A stretch of 8,192 nucleotides of DNA from DATDPY01 sp964395765 (GCA_964395765.1 CAYNCU010000194.1:1-8192); one strand, 5' to 3'; counted from the stretch's first letter, positions 1 to 6,762 are shown. The notes: generated by a model from the letters alone, not told the origin. Program-made: numbers and translations.

Positions 1-45
1 GAAAACCCAACATCGCGAACATTATGTAATCCCAATAATTATCGG

Positions 46-140
46 GCCTCCGTGTCCATTGCGGTTAAGTGAATTTATCTTACTAAATCACTTCTAATAA
101 ATAGTAAAAATATTTTAACCACAATGCACACAAAGGAGGC
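46..140. repeat. Long imperfect inverted repeat, ACCACAA/CACAAAGG type
   Basis: The left arm (46-68) and right arm (115-140) are reverse complements apart from two mismatches and one three-base gap. Both carry the same core, GGTTAA paired with TTAACC, flanked by GCCTCC and GGAGGC. The 46-base AT-rich spacer has its own small dyad (69-76 with 85-91). The right arm runs into further short direct repeats, with CACAATG at 120-126 and again at 149-155. The composition resembles the degenerate CACAAAGG-like repeats often seen between genes in environmental Bacteroidota; that resemblance is from memory, not a search. An RNA from either strand could fold into a long hairpin. No ORF overlaps it. Confidence 0.6.
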
Positions 141-288
141 ACTATGTTCACAATGCCGGATTTATTGCTATCAAAATAATTCCGTTTTCAATTTAGAAGG
201 CCAGGCGTTTCGGGCTGAAGAATTGCCGGTTTTGCATGATTATTAAATCATTTTCACCGGGGATAATTCACGAAGGAAGCAGAAATGA

Positions 289-981
289 TCATGGGATACC
301 GGCTTTTTTAAACGTATAGGCGGTGAACAAAGACATCGGTTCAACCACATCTTTTTTAACCAGGGTATAATGCAGTTCATTCATTTCCGAAAAGAAATCC
401 GGCTCCCAGGTCTTCGGCAAGCCACAGTCGGTATGCCTATCTCCTTTCTGCCGGGCCATGACTTCCATGATGACCAGCATCCCCCCGGCTTTCATGATCC
501 GGCTGACATCTTCCATAATATCATTTTTATATTTAAGCTCATGGTACACATTGACCATCAGTACCCTGTCGAAAGTGTCAGACGGAAGTTTGGTTGTTTT
601 TAAACCGCCAATGACCAGGTGGAAATTTCCGGAAATATTTTTTCTCCTCATCCGGTTGAAATATGTGTATACCCTGCCGAAGTTTTCCGGGTTCAGGAGG
701 GAGGTATCGATATCCTGGAGGTACCAGTTGATGCTGTCGGTGAACAGCGATACCACCACTTCCTTATAGCCGTTCCCCGCTCCCACGCTGGCTATGGTTT
801 CGTGCGCTTTACATCCCATGGGCGCAAGGTAAGTCAGGAATTCTGTCCGGGCGGCTTTATAATTTTTAACATAGAAACCTCCTTGATAAGGTTTATGCCG
901 GGCCGCCGGCTGGGAGAATGCGTAGAAAGTAATAAAAGCTAAAATTGTCGAAAAATAAATTACTCTTCCAAGTCGAAGCAT
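289..981 (-). CDS. SAM-dependent methyltransferase with predicted signal peptide
   Basis: A 230-residue class I (Rossmann-fold) methyltransferase of unknown substrate. Motif I is IASVGAGNGY (63-72), with the glycine-rich SAM loop VGAGNG. Acidic residues D90 and D92 lie where the ribose-binding acid is expected. DTFDRVLMVNVYHEL (135-149) matches the post-II/IV segment, and IMKAGGMLVIMEVM (162-175) is the usual LKPGG-like strand and turn. Residues 1-23 form a positively charged start, a hydrophobic stretch and a plausible cleavage site at AFS/Q, so the protein may be exported, which is odd for an enzyme needing cytoplasmic SAM. The ATG at 979-981 is supported by AGGAG eight bases upstream. The gene is monocistronic within the window and divergent from trpB2. 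The fold is secure; the location and substrate are not. Confidence 0.8.
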   Translation of the reverse strand: MLRLGRVIYFSTILAFITFYAFSQPAARHKPYQGGFYVKNYKAARTEFLTYLAPMGCKAHETIASVGAGNGYKEVVVSLFTDSINWYLQDIDTSLLNPENFGRVYTYFNRMRRKNISGNFHLVIGGLKTTKLPSDTFDRVLMVNVYHELKYKNDIMEDVSRIMKAGGMLVIMEVMARQKGDRHTDCGLPKTWEPDFFSEMNELHYTLVKKDVVEPMSLFTAYTFKKAGIP

Positions 982-989
982 TGATGTAT

Positions 990-994
990 CTCCT
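990..994 (-). promoter_or_regulatory. Shine-Dalgarno AGGAG of the methyltransferase gene
   Basis: On the minus strand AGGAG lies eight bases before the ATG at 981. It fixes the start and therefore supports the signal-peptide-like N-terminus. It is one of only two good Shine-Dalgarno matches in the window, since most genes here have none. Confidence 0.6.
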
Positions 995-1006
995 GTTTAT
1001 CCGGGC

Positions 1007-1022
1007 AATCTAACGATAGATT
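1007..1022. promoter_or_regulatory. Perfect 6-4-6 dyad upstream of the methyltransferase gene
   Basis: AATCTA-ACGA-TAGATT is a perfect inverted repeat, 26 bases upstream of the methyltransferase start. It overlaps a weak sigma70-like promoter on the minus strand (TTGAAA at 1030-1035, 17-base spacer, TAGATT at 1007-1012). It could be an operator or a small leader hairpin. The remainder of the 982-1264 gap is AT-rich, with TTAATTAA at 1021-1028 and again near 1160, and no convincing Bacteroidota-type promoter. Confidence 0.3.
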
Positions 1023-1264
1023 AATTAATTTTCAAGGAAGTAGAACGCGTGTCGTTAATAATAAATGCCGGCCATTATGATTCACCAGGAGATACGGCGA
1101 AAAATTATCCGTCCGCCATCATTAATTTATTATGCTGTTATTTATAAAGCAAAAAATTAATTAAATTGAGCATTCAATAAATCATGGCCGGCCGGGATTC
1201 TTAAAATGATCCGGCGTGTCGGGACATGCGTTGTAATTAATTTATCTTTTAAAATATTGTGACC

Positions 1265-2629
1265 ATGAAACAGAGAAAATTTATTCTTGAAGAAAAGGAC
1301 ATCCCCGAAAAATGGTATAATGTTTTGGCTGACATGCCTAACAAACCCCTGCCCCCGCTGCACCCGGGCACCAAGGAACCCATCGGTCCCGAAGCGCTGG
1401 CCCCGCTTTTCCCTATGGAATTGATCAAGCAGGAAGTATCTACCGATAAATGGATCACGATACCCGATGAAGTAAGAAATATATATTCAACGTGGCGGCC
1501 GACCCCGCTGTACCGTGCGTACGGACTTGAAAAAGCGCTGGATACACCGGCGAAGATCTATTATAAAAATGAAAGTGTAAGCCCGGCCGGATCCCATAAA
1601 CCCAATACTGCCGTGGCCCAGGCCTATTACAATAAACAGGAAGGTGTAAAAAGGATCACCACGGAAACGGGAGCCGGACAATGGGGCAGCGCCCTGGCCT
1701 TTGCCTGTCAGCATTTCGGACTGGAATGCGATGTTTATATGGTACGGATCTCCTATGAACAGAAACCCTACCGAAAGCTGATGATGAACACCTGGGGTGC
1801 CAATGTTTACTCTTCACCGACAAATAAAACCGAAGCAGGACGTAAAATATTAGCCGAAGATCCCGATTCACCGGGTTCCCTCGGCATTGCTATCTCGGAA
1901 GCGGTTGAAATGGCTGCCTCACGGGAAGATACCAAATATTCTCTTGGCAGCGTGCTCAACCATGTACTGATGCACCAGACCGTCATCGGCCAGGAAGCCA
2001 TCAAACAATTTGAGATCGCCGGTGACATGCCGGATATCGTCATCGCCCCCTTCGGCGGCGGTTCCAATTTTTCCGGCCTGGCCTTGCCTTTCCTGAGGCT
2101 GAATTTCGATGAAGGGAAAAAGATCCGCTGCATTGCCAGCGAGCCTTCCTCCTGCCCGAAACTGACACGCGGGATCTTCCGTTACGATTTTGGCGACACA
2201 GTCGGAATGACTCCTCTTTTGCCCATGTATACACTTGGCCATAATTTCGTTCCCGCTCCTATCCATGCCGGCGGCCTGCGTTATCATGGCGCCGGGGTGA
2301 TCGTAAGCCAGTTGCTGAAAGATAAACTCATCGAAGCCGTTGCCCAGGATAATGTTGAGATCTTCGAAGCCGGCGTTCTATTTGCGCGCAGCGAAGGATG
2401 GATCCCCGCCCCGGAAGCCAACCACGGCATCGCCACAGCCATTAACGAAGCTAAAAAATGCAAGGAATCCGGTGAATCGAAAACCATCCTCTTCAACTTG
2501 TGCGGTCACGGCCACTTCGATATGAAAGCCTACGAAGACTATTTTGCAGGAAAAGTGGAAAGGCATGAGCTGACACAAGAAGAGATCACCGCTTCGATTA
2601 ATAAACTGGACACGCCGGTCATTGCGTAA
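1265..2629 (+). CDS. trpB2: Tryptophan synthase beta chain, TrpB2 type
   Basis: A PLP enzyme expected to join indole and L-serine into tryptophan in the cytoplasm. Counting from the GTG at 1259, the TrpB2-specific N-terminus is clear (DIPEKWYNVLADMP, then LPPLHPGTKEP and LAPLFPMELIKQE). The Schiff-base lysine is K114 in GSHKPNTA, the catalytic glutamate is E136 in TTETGAGQWG, and the phosphate loop is GGGSN (266-270). ASEP (293-296) and SEGWIPAPEANHG (378-390) are also typical. In NLCGHGHFD (413-421), C415 occupies the place where the serine contacting the PLP ring nitrogen is expected. The length is normal for TrpB2 and longer than TrpB1. I chose the ATG at 1265 over the GTG two codons earlier; neither has a Shine-Dalgarno. 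No trpA or other trp gene is nearby, so indole salvage is as likely a role as de novo synthesis. Confidence 0.93.
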   Translation: MKQRKFILEEKDIPEKWYNVLADMPNKPLPPLHPGTKEPIGPEALAPLFPMELIKQEVSTDKWITIPDEVRNIYSTWRPTPLYRAYGLEKALDTPAKIYYKNESVSPAGSHKPNTAVAQAYYNKQEGVKRITTETGAGQWGSALAFACQHFGLECDVYMVRISYEQKPYRKLMMNTWGANVYSSPTNKTEAGRKILAEDPDSPGSLGIAISEAVEMAASREDTKYSLGSVLNHVLMHQTVIGQEAIKQFEIAGDMPDIVIAPFGGGSNFSGLALPFLRLNFDEGKKIRCIASEPSSCPKLTRGIFRYDFGDTVGMTPLLPMYTLGHNFVPAPIHAGGLRYHGAGVIVSQLLKDKLIEAVAQDNVEIFEAGVLFARSEGWIPAPEANHGIATAINEAKKCKESGESKTILFNLCGHGHFDMKAYEDYFAGKVERHELTQEEITASINKLDTPVIA

Positions 2630-2631
2630 TG

Positions 2632-2741
2632 GAGGATGGAGAATAGAGGATTGAGGATCGAAGTTGAAAGTCGCGAAACATTGGGAAAAGAAAATAGGAC
2701 TTAAAATAGTTTCAGCACCCAATATTCAATATTCAAAATAC
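2632..2741. repeat. Degenerate low-complexity intergenic repeats
   Basis: Directly after the trpB2 stop, GAGGAT occurs three times (2632-2637, 2646-2651, 2653-2658) in a purine-rich tract. About 60 bases on, AATATTC is tandemly duplicated (2721-2727, 2728-2734) and followed by the related AAAATAC. These look like worn members of short repeats scattered between genes in Bacteroidota genomes. I see no coding potential and no clear intrinsic terminator for trpB2 here. Confidence 0.45.
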
Positions 2742-2787
2742 TGAACAAGATCTCATGACTTGAAATTTGAGTGTTGTTGCTTGCCGC

Positions 2788-2819
2788 TTGTTAAAATAAG
2801 CATGATGCATAAGTAACAA
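2788..2819. promoter_or_regulatory. Nested dyad upstream of the esterase-amidohydrolase unit
   Basis: Outer arms TTGTTA (2788-2793) and TAACAA (2814-2819) enclose inner arms GCAT (2800-2803) and ATGC (2805-2808); the two axes differ by half a base. The element ends 43 bases before the esterase ATG, a suitable place for a regulator-binding site or a leader hairpin. No matching promoter consensus was found, so the role is inferred from position and symmetry only. Confidence 0.3.
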
Positions 2820-2862
2820 CCGACACCATCGTTAATTGAAATAGCATGCCTTACCGGGCCGT

Positions 2863-4026
2863 ATGAGAAAAAGTGTACTGATACTAATTTTCTTTTTTTG
2901 CAACCGACCTGAACTTTTTTCCCAGGTGGTTAAAGTCCCCAATACTCCTGTCAGCGTGAAGTTTTTGTTATATTCCCCGGTGCTCTCTGACAGTGACCGG
3001 GTTTTCATAACCGGAAGCCTGCCTGATCTTGGCTCCTGGGATCCTGCGAAAGTCCCCATGCAATATACCGGAAATCATCAATGGCAAAAAACCATTACTG
3101 TAATCCGGCCGCTTTCCATTGAATATAAATATACCCTCGGTTCATGGAACCGTGAAGCCTGCGATGCCGACGGCCATCCCTTTCAGAATTATATACTTAA
3201 CGTAGTCAGTGATACGGTATCCCGGAATAACATCCTTTACTGGGAAAACGGGAAGGTAAATAAACAAGTCAAAAGCCACATTACCGGTACTGTGAAATAC
3301 CTCCGGAAAGTGAAAGGCACCGGCCTTCTCCCGCGGGATGTGGTGGTATGGCTTCCCCCGGGATATAAAGAAAATAAACCGGAAAGATACCCGGTTCTTT
3401 ATATGCAGGACGGACAGAACTGTTTCGATCCGGCCACGAGCGCCTTCGGCGAAGACTGGAGAATTGATGAAACCTGTGACAGCCTGATCCGGGAACATAT
3501 TATCGAACCCATTATCGTTGTAGGTATTTATAACACGGCAGACAGGAGCCTGGAATATACACCGGGCGATACGGGAGATAAATATATGAAATTCCTGGTA
3601 ACAGAACTCAAACCCCTGATCGATTCGAAATTCAGAACCGTGGTTGACCGGGACCATACTTTTGTCGGGGGCTCCTCCGCAGGCGCACTGATATCCTTCA
3701 TGCTCACCTGGCAATTCCCCGACGTATTTTCCAATGCCATCTGTTTTTCACCGGCATTCAGGATAATGAATATTGATTATGTTACTTATGTAAAAACCAC
3801 GCAATACGTACCCAGCAGCCTTTTTATTTATATTTACAATGGAGGTGTCGGCCTGGATTCCCAGTTGCAAAGCGGGGTGGATGAAATGATCTCAGCATTG
3901 AAAGGAAAGGGTTACATCCAGGGTAAAAACTTCTATTATGTCAACGATCCGCAGGGGCGACATACCGAGGCCGATTGGGCCAGACAATTTCCGAGGGCAA
4001 TCCGGATGTGCCTGATGAGGAAATAA
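2863..4026 (+). CDS. Secreted esterase with N-terminal CBM20-like domain
   Basis: A 387-residue protein in three parts. Residues 1-20 form a hydrophobic signal peptide ending near LFSQ. Residues of roughly 25-128 resemble a CBM20 starch-binding domain, with VFITGSLPDLGSWDP (47-61), W74 and EYKYTLGSWNREACD (87-101). Residues of roughly 140-385 are an alpha/beta-hydrolase of the Fes/esterase D type (PF00756), with VVWLPPGYKE (161-170), YPVLYMQDGQN (176-186), the nucleophile elbow GSSAG (S272) and the likely catalytic histidine H367 in GRHTEADW. The acid should lie near IYIYNGGVGLDSQ (322-334); D332 is a candidate. It probably hydrolyses acyl esters in the periplasm or outside the cell, with the N-terminal module binding an alpha-glucan, but the substrate is unknown. 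The start has no Shine-Dalgarno; it is chosen for the signal peptide. It lies 29 bases before the amidohydrolase gene, likely one transcript. Confidence 0.85.
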   Translation: MRKSVLILIFFFCNRPELFSQVVKVPNTPVSVKFLLYSPVLSDSDRVFITGSLPDLGSWDPAKVPMQYTGNHQWQKTITVIRPLSIEYKYTLGSWNREACDADGHPFQNYILNVVSDTVSRNNILYWENGKVNKQVKSHITGTVKYLRKVKGTGLLPRDVVVWLPPGYKENKPERYPVLYMQDGQNCFDPATSAFGEDWRIDETCDSLIREHIIEPIIVVGIYNTADRSLEYTPGDTGDKYMKFLVTELKPLIDSKFRTVVDRDHTFVGGSSAGALISFMLTWQFPDVFSNAICFSPAFRIMNIDYVTYVKTTQYVPSSLFIYIYNGGVGLDSQLQSGVDEMISALKGKGYIQGKNFYYVNDPQGRHTEADWARQFPRAIRMCLMRK

Positions 4027-4055
4027 ATATCTTTTTTTTATTTATATTCGGGGCC

Positions 4056-5735
4056 ATGTGGAAATATTTATTTTACTTATTAACATTCTCAATTTTTTCA
4101 TGTACTTCCCCTACCCGGTATGATATCATTATTAAAAGCGGAACGATCTATGACGGAAACGGCGGTAATCCTTATCATGCCGACCTTGCCATCAATGCCG
4201 ATACGATTGCCGCGATCGGCGATCTCGGCAAGGCCCGGGCTAAAGAAGTGATCGATGCCGCCGGACTGGCCGTCAGCCCGGGCTTTATCAACATGCTGAG
4301 CCAGGCGAATGAATCGCTGATTGAAGACGGCCGCTCGCAAAGCGATATCTGCCAGGGAGTAACCCTTGAAGTAATGGGAGAAGGAACCAGCATGGGGCCG
4401 TTGAATCCCTACATGAAGAAACAGATGGAGGGTTCTGAGACGGATATAAAGTATAAGGTGACGTGGACGAGTCTGGGTGATTATCTTACCTTCCTTGAAA
4501 AAAAGGGAGTCTCCTGCAATGTGGCTTCTTTCCTGGGCGCGGGCACGGTCCGGGAATATGTGATCGGCGAAGACGACAGGCAAGCCACACCCGCCGAGTT
4601 GGACAGCATGAGAGCCCTGGTGAAACAAGCCATGGAAGAGGGTGCCATGGGAGTGAGCACTTCGCTCATCTATCCGCCCGATTGTTTCGCCAGCACCGAA
4701 GAACTGATCACATTATGCAAAGTAGCGTCCTCCTATAATGGACTTTACATTTCACACATGCGCAGCGAAGGGACAAGACTTATCCAGGCATTGAATGAGC
4801 TGATCACGATTGCCCAAGAAGCGAACATCCGGGCAGAAATTTATCATTTTAAAGCTGCCGGTATCGGTAATTGGGATAAGATGGACAGCGCCATTGCCAT
4901 GATCGATAAGGCGAGAAACGAAGGTCTTCACATCACCGCCGATATGTATACCTACCAGGCCGCCGCTACCGGGCTAACTTCGTGCTTCCCGCCTTCCCTT
5001 CAGGACGGAGGCTTCGGAAATCTCTGGAAAAGACTGCAGGATCCCGCGATCCGAAACCGTATGAAAAAAGCCATGCATACCAATGCATCCGGCTGGGAAA
5101 ATTTTTATTATGATGCGGGGAGCCCGGACAAGATCCTGCTCCTTTCCTTTAAACAGGATTCCCTGAAAAAATATACCGGTAAAACTTTGCAGGAAGTCGC
5201 CAGGACCCGCGGAAAATCACCTGAAGAAACCGCCATGGATCTTATCGTCCAGGACAGCACGAGGATTGGCGTTGCTTATTTCCTGATGAGTGAAGAGAAT
5301 ATAAAAAAACAAATCGTCCTGCCTTGGGTGAGCTTCGGATCCGATGAGGGATCTTATGCTCCCGAAGGTGTCTTTTTGAAATTTAATGCTCATCCGAGGG
5401 CTTACGGGAATTTTACCAGGGTAATCGGGAAGTACAGCCGGGATGAAAAATTAATGTCCTTGCAGGAAGCGGTTTATAAACTATCAAAACTACCTGCCAA
5501 TAACCTGAAGCTGAAAGGAAGAGGCGAATTGAAAGTCGGGTATTATGCCGACGTCCTCGTCTTCGATCCCTTGAAAATGGCCGATCATGCTACCTACGAA
5601 AAACCGCATCAGTATTCAACGGGTATGAAGGATGTGTTTGTCAACGGTGTACAGGTTCTGAAAAACGGAGAACATACCGGGGCAACACCGGGGAGGTTTA
5701 TTAAAGGCCCGGGGTATGCTATTCATCAAAATTGA
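4056..5735 (+). CDS. N-acyl-D-amino-acid deacylase-like lipoprotein lacking HxH
   Basis: A 559-residue amidohydrolase-superfamily protein. The ATG at 4056 gives a short signal peptide with a relaxed lipobox, IFSC (C16), so the mature protein is probably a lipid-anchored envelope protein; the frame stays open upstream to an ATG at 3975 inside the esterase gene, which is a less likely start. YDIIIKSGTIYDGNGGNPY (22-40) is the usual N-terminal beta-sandwich signature, and ADVLVFDP (498-505) is the C-terminal one. H234 (YISHMRSEG), H264 (EIYHFKAAG) and D430 (SFGSDEG) fit the conserved metal and catalytic residues of D-aminoacylase. However, the HxH after PGFI is replaced by L81-S82-Q83, and the position of the family's metal-binding cysteine is G110, next to E109. 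It may hold one metal or act on a different bond, so the reaction is uncertain. Confidence 0.82.
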   Translation: MWKYLFYLLTFSIFSCTSPTRYDIIIKSGTIYDGNGGNPYHADLAINADTIAAIGDLGKARAKEVIDAAGLAVSPGFINMLSQANESLIEDGRSQSDICQGVTLEVMGEGTSMGPLNPYMKKQMEGSETDIKYKVTWTSLGDYLTFLEKKGVSCNVASFLGAGTVREYVIGEDDRQATPAELDSMRALVKQAMEEGAMGVSTSLIYPPDCFASTEELITLCKVASSYNGLYISHMRSEGTRLIQALNELITIAQEANIRAEIYHFKAAGIGNWDKMDSAIAMIDKARNEGLHITADMYTYQAAATGLTSCFPPSLQDGGFGNLWKRLQDPAIRNRMKKAMHTNASGWENFYYDAGSPDKILLLSFKQDSLKKYTGKTLQEVARTRGKSPEETAMDLIVQDSTRIGVAYFLMSEENIKKQIVLPWVSFGSDEGSYAPEGVFLKFNAHPRAYGNFTRVIGKYSRDEKLMSLQEAVYKLSKLPANNLKLKGRGELKVGYYADVLVFDPLKMADHATYEKPHQYSTGMKDVFVNGVQVLKNGEHTGATPGRFIKGPGYAIHQN

Positions 5736-5769
5736 TTTTTATTTCAGTTTAAATACGAACAAGAATTTT

Positions 5770-5785
5770 TTATCGAGAACGATAA
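5770..5785. promoter_or_regulatory. Perfect 6-4-6 dyad before the ABC genes
   Basis: TTATCG-AGAA-CGATAA is a perfect inverted repeat midway between the amidohydrolase stop and the ATPase start. It is followed by GATCTTTTC, so it could be a weak terminator for the upstream pair or an operator for the ABC unit. The stem has only two GC pairs and the T-run is short, so neither role is firm. Confidence 0.3.
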
Positions 5786-5829
5786 GATCTTTTCATTGAT
5801 AAAAATTTCCTAAATTAATCGCATGGAAA

Positions 5830-6762
5830 ATGCCGGAAATGGAAACAGTTATAAAAACCGAAAATCTCAAAAAATATTATGGCAAGGTAAAGGCGGTTGA
5901 CGGCATCAACATCAGCGTGGGAAAAGGAGAAATTTACGGATTCCTTGGGCTTAACGGGGCCGGTAAAACAACGACGATACGAATGTTGCTGGCTTTGGTG
6001 AGTCCCACCGAAGGAAGGTGCACCCTCAAGGGTATTAAAGTAAGTGCCGGGAACCATGCCTTGTGGAACAGTATCGGGTACCTGGTCGAAATTCCCTATG
6101 CCTATCCTGAACTTACCGTAAGGGAAAACCTCGAAATTACCCGACGGCTGCGGCTGATGGATGACAAAAATGCAACGGACAGGATCATGGAGAAACTTAA
6201 TATATTAAAATACCATGACAGAAAGGTCAAAAACCTGTCATTGGGCAACAACCAGCGGTTGGGCCTGGCGAAGGCAATGATCCACAATCCGGAGATCCTT
6301 ATTCTTGACGAACCGGCGAACGGCCTTGACCCCGCCGGGATCGTTGAGGTCAGGGAATTGCTGCAGGACCTCGCTTTCAACCTCGGGGTGACTATAATTA
6401 TCTCCAGTCACATCCTGGGTGAAATTTCCAAGTTTGCCACGCGCATCGGGATCATTCATGAAGGGAAAATGGTGCAGGAATCGGAAACGGATGAGATGGT
6501 CGGATACCTGCGCAAAAGGCTTTTAATAAAAGTAAAGGATATAAACGGCGCTTACGCAATTCTTGATCAAAATGGGTATAAAACAAAAATGGTCCAAAAC
6601 GAAACCCTTGAAGTTTCAGGAGAAAATTCTTTGACTAACCCGGAAAAGGTAAATGAGTTACTGGTAAATTCCTCTTTCCCTCCTTCCATGGTGAAGATAG
6701 AAGAAGAAGATCTTGAATCTTATTTCCTGCGGATCATAGGAAAGGAAGGGGGTGACTTATGA
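5830..6762 (+). CDS. ABC transporter ATP-binding protein, BcrA-like
   Basis: A 310-residue nucleotide-binding subunit of an ABC-2 exporter, acting at the inner face of the cytoplasmic membrane. Visible motifs are Walker A GLNGAGKTT (40-48), signature LSLGNNQRLGLAKA (136-149), Walker B ILILDEP (156-162), D-loop GLDP (165-168) and the switch histidine H194 in SSHIL. The Q-loop position reads LVEIPYAYPELTVRENL, with glutamate in place of glutamine. That and the LSLG signature are typical of the bacitracin-resistance BcrA group. Residues after about 228 form the usual C-terminal extension. The start may be the ATG at 5830 or the one at 5839; neither has a good Shine-Dalgarno. The gene overlaps the permease by four bases, so translation is coupled. 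The cargo is unknown; antibiotic export is only one possibility for this group. Confidence 0.92.
   Translation: MPEMETVIKTENLKKYYGKVKAVDGINISVGKGEIYGFLGLNGAGKTTTIRMLLALVSPTEGRCTLKGIKVSAGNHALWNSIGYLVEIPYAYPELTVRENLEITRRLRLMDDKNATDRIMEKLNILKYHDRKVKNLSLGNNQRLGLAKAMIHNPEILILDEPANGLDPAGIVEVRELLQDLAFNLGVTIIISSHILGEISKFATRIGIIHEGKMVQESETDEMVGYLRKRLLIKVKDINGAYAILDQNGYKTKMVQNETLEVSGENSLTNPEKVNELLVNSSFPPSMVKIEEEDLESYFLRIIGKEGGDL
6746..6755 (+). promoter_or_regulatory. Shine-Dalgarno of the permease gene, inside the ATPase gene
   Basis: AAGGGGGTGA lies just before the ATG at 6759, within the last codons of the ATPase gene. With the ATGA overlap it indicates translational coupling of the two subunits, and it fixes the permease start. 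Confidence 0.55.

Noticed and set aside
226..260. Possible terminator hairpin for the methyltransferase gene, with arms CCGGT/ACCGG and ATGAT/ATCAT.
   Set aside because: The arms are separated by an unpaired internal loop and no T-run follows on the minus strand, so it does not meet the intrinsic terminator pattern.
1086..1095. CAGGAGATAC repeats, inverted, the Shine-Dalgarno segment at 986-995.
   Set aside because: A ten-base match across a short gap can arise by chance, and no start codon follows the second copy.
1243..1250. TATCTTTT resembles the Bacteroidota -7 promoter element TAnnTTTG.
   Set aside because: It lies only 8-14 bases before the trpB2 start and has no -33 element at a suitable distance.
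3142..3714. A 190-codon minus-strand open frame inside the esterase gene, and a similar one at 4098-4628.
   Set aside because: Both lie opposite strongly supported genes, lack recognisable domains and have no start signal, so they are shadows.
3975..4055. Upstream extension of the amidohydrolase frame, starting inside the esterase gene.
   Set aside because: The extension would bury the lipoprotein signal peptide beginning at 4056 and overlap the esterase coding end; the later ATG explains the N-terminus better.
5725..5740. ATCAAAATTGATTTTT at the amidohydrolase stop, as a terminator.
   Set aside because: The stem is very short, AT-only except for one pair, with almost no loop, and so is unlikely to be stable.
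6085..6132. Glutamate replacing the Q-loop glutamine, and LSLG instead of LSGG, in the ABC ATPase.
   Set aside because: Both are usual in the BcrA-like group and do not indicate a defect.
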